Positions 57,044 to 64,000 of a stretch of 64,000 bases of DNA are shown here, piece by piece (position 1 is the stretch's first letter; the number at the start of each line of letters is the position of its first letter). Below the pieces are notes generated by a model, which was not told the DNA's origin, ran no database searches, and saw only the letters and a program-made list of their open reading frames with translations. The position numbers were made by a program, and so were the translations under genes. This stretch comes from Lomentospora prolificans. Lineage: Eukaryota > Ascomycota > Sordariomycetes > Microascales > Microascaceae. Location of the stretch: NCBI GenBank assembly GCA_029532625.1, contig JARFXM010000009.1, forward strand, positions 5,624,416-5,688,415. Direction: 5' to 3'.

Positions 57044-60000
57044 CACTTATTTAATTCCTTAGTAGTTGTAAAGCTAGTAAGGTTCTTATAATTAGAATAG
57101 ATAATAATAGGGTGTTTTACCCCTATAAGGTAATATTTCTATTCCTTAAAGGCTTCAATAATTACTATAAGTTCTTTATCTAGGATCCTATATTATAGTA
57201 TAGGTCCACTTAACTTTTTCAATATAAAAGTAATCAGGTATATCCTTCCTTATTCATCTCTTTATCCAAGTTATACTCCTAGGGTGTAGTTTAATGCATC
57301 TATCTTGACTTCAAAAGGTTTACTAGGGTCTGCTTTATATAATACTAGTCTCTTACAAATACTCTGTTTTACTTCTTGGAATACTTATTACTATTCTATC
57401 CCCTATACAAAGGTGTTCTCGTTCTTTATAAGCTCTATAAGAGGTCTAACTCTCTTACTATAGTCCTTTAGGAACCTCCTATAAAAATTAATAAATCCTA
57501 GGAATCCCTGTACTTCAGTAACTGTCTAAGGTACTAGCTAGTCAAGCGTAGCCTTGACTTTTAATTCCTGTATTCTGATTTCTCCTGGTTAGATAGTGTA
57601 TCTAAGGAAGTCTACTTCTTGTATATAGAAGTGACTTTTCTTTAGTTCTACTAACAAGTTGGTATTATGGAGTTTTTATAGTACCTTTTTAATATGTTCC
57701 TTGTATTCCTCTAAGGTCTCTGAGAAGATAAGGATATTATCTAAATAGGCTACCACAAACTAATCTAGGTGCTCTCGTAGCATATGGTTGATTATGGTTT
57801 AGAAGGTTGCTAGTGTATTAGTAAGTCTAAATAGTATAACACAATATTCGAAGTATCTGTATCAAGTATAGAAGGCTATCTTCCACTCATCTCCCTCCTT
57901 AATCCTGATAAGGTTATATACCCCTTTAAGATCTAGGGTAGTAAACTATTTTGCTTTTCATAGTCTATCCCTTAACTCTAAGATTAATAGTAGTAGGTAT
58001 TAGTTCTTAATAGTAATCTTATTGAGTTAGTAGTAGTCTATATATATATATAGTCTTCTATCCTTTTTTAGTATAAAGAGGATAGGGTATCCTATTAGTA
58101 ATATTAAGGGTCTAATAAACCCTTTTCTAATATTTTCTTATATATACTCCTAAAGTTCTTTCAACTAGTTTTTATTTAGGTTATATATTGGTATAAACTT
58201 GGGTTATATTCCTGGTTTAAGATAAATCTCGTAATCCTATTTACTATATTCTAGGAGTCTAGTTTCTAATTCTTCTGTGAATATTTTGTTATACTTGCGA
58301 TATTGTAGTGGCAAGTTCTGTATCATTTCTTCTTTTATTAGTATGGTAGTTATGCTTATTATATAATGTATTATTCAGTTTTATTTATATTTCTTTCCTT
58401 TTAATAGGTAATTCAAATCTTTAGTGGTGAGTGCTTTAATATATACTATCATTTGAAAGGCTCTTAGTTTGTTTAGCATATACTACTCTAGTCAATACTG
58501 CTCAGGGACTGAACTGTCAATGGATTCTCCTTAGATCCTAGTCCAAGTGAGCTAATCAGTAATCTAGTCTATTCTTAGGTTTTGGGTTCTCAACTATAAT
58601 ATGCTAATCATAATAGGATAGTTTGATTCCATGATATCAAAGGATATTTTATCAGGTTGGTTTTAGATTATGATATCAAGGTGTATAGTCTTTATATTTA
58701 CTATACCTTTTCTATATATGATAAGTTCTCCTTCATAGTTACTTAACAGGTATAGTTATTCCTTATAATTCTATAGGAATTATAGTTTATTTACTATATC
58801 TAGTAAGATGAAATTTCCTTATACTCCACTATCTATTAAGGCTTTATATATTTATCCTTGAATCATAATTAGTACTTTTAAATATTTAGTTTCATTAGAG
58901 CTCATGATATTCAGACTTCAATTTTCCAGTATGATAGCTTATTTATAGCTTTCTTATACCTTTTTAGAAGTATTCTCCAGGCTTCGTTGTCCTTGCAGTT
59001 CTTTATGCCATTATTCACATATCTTCATAGCTTGCCTGTTGTGTTCGAAGTTTCGTTATACTACTTGTAGTCTTGCTTCCCTCATCACCTGGTCGTCTCG
59101 TTTTACTATATCCATTTCTTTTTCTATAGCTTCAGTGTATGCCTGCATGGCTACCATGTCTATGTCGTCAAGCTTGGTTTCGAGTCCCTTGACTTGTCCT
59201 TGTATTTCTATAATGAGTTCATCATGTTCGGTCATCTATTCTAGGATGCCAGTGATAGTTTCATCAGTTCTATGGTTTATAGTTTATATAAGTTCCTCTA
59301 TATTTTCAGTTCTTATTTCTATATATTCCAGTCTTCTAGCTATTTCTACTTATCATATTTTAATTCGACTAAGTTTCTTAATCATTAGTTTGAACTATTT
59401 TAGTAGATCATTCTTTTAATCTTTATTAAGTTAGTTGTAGAGAGTGTTATCTAGCTTATTAATTACTTCTTTGAGGTTATAGACCTTCCTTGCTAGTTTT
59501 TCAGTATCTTTAATATACTTATTAATTTTCTAGGTAGCTCCTTCTTCTTTAGTAATAGGTATTACTTCTTAATAAGGGGGAAGTCCTTAGTTCTCAACCT
59601 CTTTCCCTTTTCATCATTATTACAAGGTAATTCAGATCTACTCTATATATTAAGTGTATTCTATAGGTAGTTTCTTGCCTTGCTTATAGTTATAATACTT
59701 CTAGTAGAATATAGTAATATTTAGTTCTTTTACTTCTACTCCTAGGTACTTTTTAAGTACTGTAAGCATCTCCTTTTCAACATCATTAGCTTCGAGGTTA
59801 CTTAGTCCAACCTTTTCTCTTTCCATAGTTACAAGGGTTCATAGTTTTCATAGGTAGTATCCAGCTCTATCCTTCCTATCACAGTATACTTAATAGTTAT
59901 TATCATAGCATGCAGTCTAATATATAACTTAGTAGTCTAGGATAGTACTACTAGCTAAGGTCTAAGTCTAGGTAGTAGGTTTATTGCTAGCCTTACTTTA

Positions 60001-61146
60001 CTTATTATTACTCTAGGTTTTTCCTTAAGGTATAGGTCTCTAGCTCTTATTCTTTTAGTCTCCTTATTCTTTTCTCCCTGCTCCCTAGTTTCCTCTATTT
60101 CAGTATTCTCTTACGAAATATCCTATATAGCCATAGGTATAGTATTTACTAAGATAGTCCTCTATTCATTTCTTGATTCTATAGTCGTCTTTTCATATGG
60201 TAGAATCAAGTTCTATAGGCCCTAGGTGAGTTCCCTATGAGGTATTGCTATTATATCGTTTCCTAGTATTAGCTTCCTGTTTTTTGCTATATCCTCTGCT
60301 ATATGGTGTCTTCTAGTGTTTCTCTAGTCACTATTAATATAGTCAGTTGTTAATCCTAATAGTAAGGTCTATATACTTTCCAAATTCTATAGGAGTATCT
60401 AGGATCTTATTAATTTCATCTTTTACTTTATCCTTTAACCTATGGTAGAAGTGTTTGATCATGGATTCATCATCCTATTCAAGGTGTGCAGTGATTTGTT
60501 AGAACTTAGATATATATTCTGAGGCTGAGGTCTTTTGTTGGGTTTCCCTGAGCTTTCATTTTATAGTCTGGTCTTCGTCTGGATCTCCAAAAGCCCCTTT
60601 AATAGCTTCTTCGAAGTTGTCGTAGTTTTTAAATATTCTTTTAGTTGTGCTGTCTTATTGTACAGGTTTATTAGTGTAGTAGTCCTGCAAGGTTAGTTCA
60701 ACCTATGCTATAGCATCTCTGACTAGGAATCCTACTGTGCTGGTAACTTTGGTGGTGGCATTAGTGATTCTATAGTGGTCATGATATGCCCTCATATATA
60801 TAAGGAAGGACTATAACTTGATATAGCTTCTATTGAACTTCTTAGGTCCTGGGAAGTAGACCTTGGGCTTCCTTGCTTCTATAATAGTGTCAGTAGTTGA
60901 TTAGATAACAGTTTAGAAGAGAGACGATATATCTTTATATATAATAGATCAGTGTTGTTCCTGGAGTTAAGTATTCTACTATTAGGCTTGTTAAAGTTAC
61001 TCTATAAGTTCCTTGATCTTTTTAGCAAGCTATTCCTTACTAGCAGCTACGATACTAGTACTAGATGTGGTTTCATTCACCATGGTTCCTACTATTAGTT
61101 TCTTTACTATTTAAAAGGGTCACTTACCAAATAGGAGTAGTCAATA

Positions 61147-61579
61147 TATGATATTCCAATACTTCTGATAGGGTTAGTTGCTTTAAGGTTAGAATAGTCA
61201 GGCCTATTAGTAGATAAGTGAGGTAGTCAGATAGTAATAATAAAGGTCCATAATGTATATTCAAGTGTAGTTCATAGAGTAACTTGAATTAACTACTATA
61301 GAACTAAAGAATAACTAGAATACATAATAGTAATAACTATGACTTATATAGACTTCATCTTCCTTGGGACTGTAGGCCCTGAAGGTGCAGTCCTTCTGTA
61401 GACTGCACTTGCCTCTAATGCAGTCCCCTATAGACTACTTATGTTCTAAGTGCAGTCCTCTGTTGATTAGCCTAGGTTGTACTGCCTAATCCTAGTCTTT
61501 CCAGGTTACACCGGAGTTTACCCTTTTCTACCATGCTTGTCCACCCGGCCTGCATAAGAGGCCGGATCGGCCCGTGACA
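61147..61579 (-). repeat. Right LTR of the old element (433 bp)
   Basis: It starts TATGATATTCC and ends GGCCCGTGACA. Most of it is RIP-mutated, but the last ~70 bases (from about 61511) are nearly identical to the young LTR, unlike the left LTR. The ACTAA duplication follows at 61580-61584. Confidence 0.93.
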
Positions 61580-62521
61580 ACTAATAGTTTAAAGTTAGAA
61601 TCTAAAGGATAGATAATACTAGTTTACCTCTAAATTTAGGTCTAGTATTATAAGATAATAAGGTATATAAAATATTCTAATTAGTATATACTTACTTACT
61701 TAAGCTTTATTTATAAAAAAGAGATTTTAATTAGTATTTTTAGGGTTTTATATTTATTTTCCTCCTTCTTATTAATCCTTCTTACTTTCTATTAATAGCT
61801 AATATACCTTCTCCTTAATACTTTCCTTCTTCTCCTTACTTATAGCTACTAACTAACTAACTATCTTATATAACTCCTAGATCTCCTCTTCCTACTTTTA
61901 TAATTACTATTAAAGAGTTACTATCTCTATTATTAATTACTTAATTTAGAGCTACTATAGACTTACTTACTTACTTATTTCTTTAAGGAGCTTCTTATTA
62001 TTAGTAGTATTAAATAGTAACCCTAGTATTAGGGAACTTACTTTTATAATCCTTTAGAGGTATTATTATAGTAAGGTCTCCTTACTAGATATAGTAATTT
62101 CTAGTAGGTTATTACTATTACTACTTTTATTATTATCTTTCTTATTCTTCTTACTTATTACCTCTCTACTAACCTTTAAACTTATAATACTTACCTTCTA
62201 ACCCTCTTCTTTATATTATAAAGGGTTCTATAACTACCTCTTTTTAGTTATAGAAGAGGTTACTAACTATAAGGATATATATTTTACTAGTATTCTTAGT
62301 AGCTAGTTAGTAACTATTTCTAATAGGTAGGTTATAAGCTCTTATATACTAATTCTCTATAGGGCCTCTATAGTAGCTCTAGGGATCTTATTATCTATAT
62401 AGTAGGCTTATAGACTAGTAACTACTATATAAGCTAGTAGCTTATATAAGGTTCCTAGCTACTTTATATCTAATATACTTTTAAGGGTAGTCCCTAGATA
62501 CTAAACTATTAAGTACCCTAT
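61580..62521. other. AT-rich, RIP-like sequence without genes
   Basis: Very AT-rich, with TTA/TAG/TAA-dense stops in all frames. Probably a heavily RIP-mutated repeat of unknown family. It ends with CCTAT, the left duplication of the solo LTR. Confidence 0.65.
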
Positions 62522-62916
62522 TGTGACGTTCCAACACTTCTTAATAGGGTTAGTTGCCTTAAGGTTAGAACAGTCGGGCCTGTTAGTGGATAAGTGAGGC
62601 AATCAGACAGTAACGATAAGGGTTCGTAATGCGTATTCAAGTGTGGTTCACAGAGTGACTTGAATTGACTACTGGAGAGCCTTGAAAGACAAACTAGATA
62701 CACGGTAGAACTTGTAGTTTATATAGGCGTTTCCCTTGCGGGCTCTCCCGGATCACTCCGGCTCACCGTGACCCCGTACGATCCGGGTCACTTGCGGATC
62801 ACTGTGAGCACGGGTGATCCGTTGTTTCCCGTGATCCTGGTGCGCTTCCGTAGTTTATCCTTTTCTGCCGGTCTTGACCGCCCGGCCTCCTCTCTTGGCC
62901 AAGTGTGGCCGTGACA
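62522..62916 (-). repeat. Solo LTR of a related family (395 bp)
   Basis: The ends (TGTGACGTTCCAACACTTC...CCGTGACA) and the first ~150 bp resemble the young LTR. The middle differs and is GC-rich with other palindromes (GGATCAC...GTGATCC). The flanks are CCTAT (62517-62521) and CCTAT (62917-62921), so it is a solo LTR left by recombination within one element. It is hardly RIP-mutated. Orientation is given by analogy with the young element. Confidence 0.9.
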
Positions 62917-63128
62917 CCTATCTAACTATAGTTCTCCTTTTACTTTTTATAAAATTCCTTAATAACTACTATTACTTCCTTATATTCCTTCCTATCTAGG
63001 AATTACTTAGCTACCCTTTCTTAGGTAACTTCTTTATAAGTAATTCCTATATACTCTCTAATAACTTCTATAGATATATCTATACTATTAGTTTACTTAC
63101 TTCTTACTTAGGTTTACTTATAGGGCTA

Positions 63129-63210
63129 GTGTTACAGCTCATGCCGTGTCCGCTTGCTTGCTAGCTGCTGAGCTGCTAATAAGTAAGTGGGCATGGCATG
63201 AGCTATAATA
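63129..63210. repeat. ~80-bp unit with AGCTCATGCC ends, shared with 46.5 kb
   Basis: It begins GTTACAGCTCATGCCGTGTC and ends with the inverse GGCATGAGCT. The left part matches the tandem units at 46431-46700 but keeps more C and G. MITE-like. Confidence 0.6.
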
Positions 63211-63629
63211 GTGGTAGTATTACTTATTTGACCCTTCATCCTCAAGTAAGAAACCACTCCCTAGAAGAGCTATCTTAACTATGAGATAGCTATAATAGGT
63301 CCTCTATAATCTCTATATAAAAGAGATTACTACCCTAATAAAATACTAGTAATCCTAAGATTACTAACTAGTAATAATAATAAGTAGTATACCTAGTACT
63401 AGCTATAAATCACCTTTATAGTAATTATAAGCTAAGAAGGTGAAAATAAGTAGGAATAGAGGAAGCTAGTAATAGTAGGAATCCTCTAGACCTTAATAAG
63501 ATACTACTTATTAAAGGTAAAAAAGGAGTAGTAACTTATATTTAAATAGTAGTAGCTACTTCCTCCTTAAATACCCTTAGTAATTTTCCCTATTCTAATA
63601 ATAGTAATAACCCCTATCTACTATTCTGT

Positions 63630-63736
63630 AATGAACTCTACATAGAGTTCATTTAAATCGTGTAGTACTGTGTTTCCCCATAAAATAATGCAGGGGGTAG
63701 AGTTCATTTATTTTTACATAGTAAAATGAACTCTAC
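63630..63736. repeat. Alternating inverted copies of TAGAGTTCATT
   Basis: AATGAACTCTA (63630-63640) faces TAGAGTTCATT (63643-63653). GTAGAGTTCATT (63697-63708) faces AATGAACTCTAC (63725-63736). Two adjacent hairpins. Confidence 0.8.
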
Positions 63737-63809
63737 ATTTTTCGTACATGCACCATTTCAAGACCTATATAAGAATAAACTAGATTTCTTAAAAGATTTA
63801 ATAATAAAG

Positions 63810-64000
63810 TAGGGTTAGGGTTAGGGTTAGGGTTAGGGTTAGGGTTAGGGTTAGGGTTAGGGTTAGGGTTAGGGTTAGGGTTAGGGTTAGGGTTAGGGTT
63901 AGGGTTAGGGTTAGGGTTAGGGTTAGGGTTAGGGTTAGGGTTAGGGTTAGGGTTAGGGTTAGGGTTAGGGTTAGGGTTAGGGTTAGGGTTAGGGTTAGGG
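63810..64000 (+). repeat. Telomere, (TTAGGG)n
   Basis: 191 bases, about 32 perfect units, running to the end of the window with the G-rich strand 5' to 3' outward, as at a right chromosome end. Confidence 0.99.

Larger units (their letters stand above)
46970..61579 (-). mobile_element. Old Ty3/gypsy LTR retrotransposon, RIP-degraded, interrupted by a younger copy
   Basis: The whole stretch, apart from the insertion at 49706-57043, aligns base by base with the young element but has many C-to-T and G-to-A changes and dense stops. LTRs are at 46970-47402 and 61147-61579, both 433 bp. Flanks are ACTAA (46965-46969) and ACTAA (61580-61584), a perfect 5-bp target duplication. Without the insertion and its duplicated CTTAT it is 7272 bp, close to the 7333 bp of the young copy. 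Gag, RT, RNase H and integrase homology are visible only through the comparison. No reading frame is functional. Confidence 0.95.
62917..63809. other. AT-rich subtelomeric spacer
   Basis: No gene. It contains a short repeat unit (63129-63210) and hairpin repeats of TAGAGTTCATT (63630-63736) just before the telomere. Confidence 0.65.

Noticed and set aside
59039..59419. 126-codon plus frame in the old retroelement
   Set aside because: It is the antisense shadow of the decayed gag, open only because RIP removed few codons there.

Overview
The window is the right-hand end of a chromosome of a filamentous ascomycete (Pezizomycotina). The last 191 bases are an uninterrupted TTAGGG array. Genes carry short introns (45-100 nt) with GT...CTAAC-like...AG signals. 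The families are typical of moulds: Zn2Cys6 regulators, a fungal rhodopsin-type 7-TM protein, a HET-domain gene, LaeA-type methyltransferases and GMC oxidoreductases. The repeats show C-to-T/G-to-A decay of the repeat-induced point mutation (RIP) type. I cannot name the species.

Layout. 1-46 kb is a gene-bearing subtelomeric arm: the 3' part of a Zn-cluster regulator, a Mug190/tricalbin-like SMP-C2 lipid-transfer protein, a PPxY-containing unknown protein, a decayed GMC oxidoreductase next to an intact eight-exon one, a type II membrane glycosyltransferase-like protein, an MFS monocarboxylate-type transporter, a second membrane-anchored glycosyltransferase-like protein, a Zn2Cys6 regulator, an intronless serine-dependent glutaminase with a STAS domain, a 66-residue single-pass membrane protein, a small methyltransferase, a 7-TM rhodopsin-like protein and a LaeA-like methyltransferase. 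Between 37.7 and 44.2 kb four genes are broken: succinate-semialdehyde dehydrogenase, dihydroxyacetone kinase, a sugar transporter and a HET protein. This is a zone of gene decay towards the telomere. I re-derived the exon structures below by joining reading frames at GT/AG sites, and the joined lengths are multiples of three.

46-64 kb is repeat territory. A Ty3/gypsy chromovirus-type element (49706-57038) has two LTRs of 466 bp that look identical by eye, a 5-bp duplication (CTTAT), open gag-protease and pol frames on the minus strand, and no sign of RIP. It sits inside an older, RIP-mutated copy of the same family (46970-61579, 433-bp LTRs, duplication ACTAA). A solo LTR of a related family (62522-62916, duplication CCTAT), short inverted-repeat elements and the telomere follow.

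The most interesting object is in the young element. Between the pol 3' end and the 3' LTR, on the strand opposite to gag-pol, lies a clean two-exon gene (50305-50949) for a 196-residue protein. It has a canonical Zn2Cys6 binuclear cluster followed by a coiled coil, and it overlaps the pol 3' end tail-to-tail. The LTRs carry tandem palindromes with inverted CGG triplets (CGG-N11/12-CCG-type), the kind of site that dimeric Zn2Cys6 proteins bind. I infer, without proof, an element-encoded antisense regulator acting on its own LTR. In addition, gag and pol are in one frame separated by a single TGA followed by CTAG. That is a known readthrough context, and it is preserved in the RIP-damaged copy.
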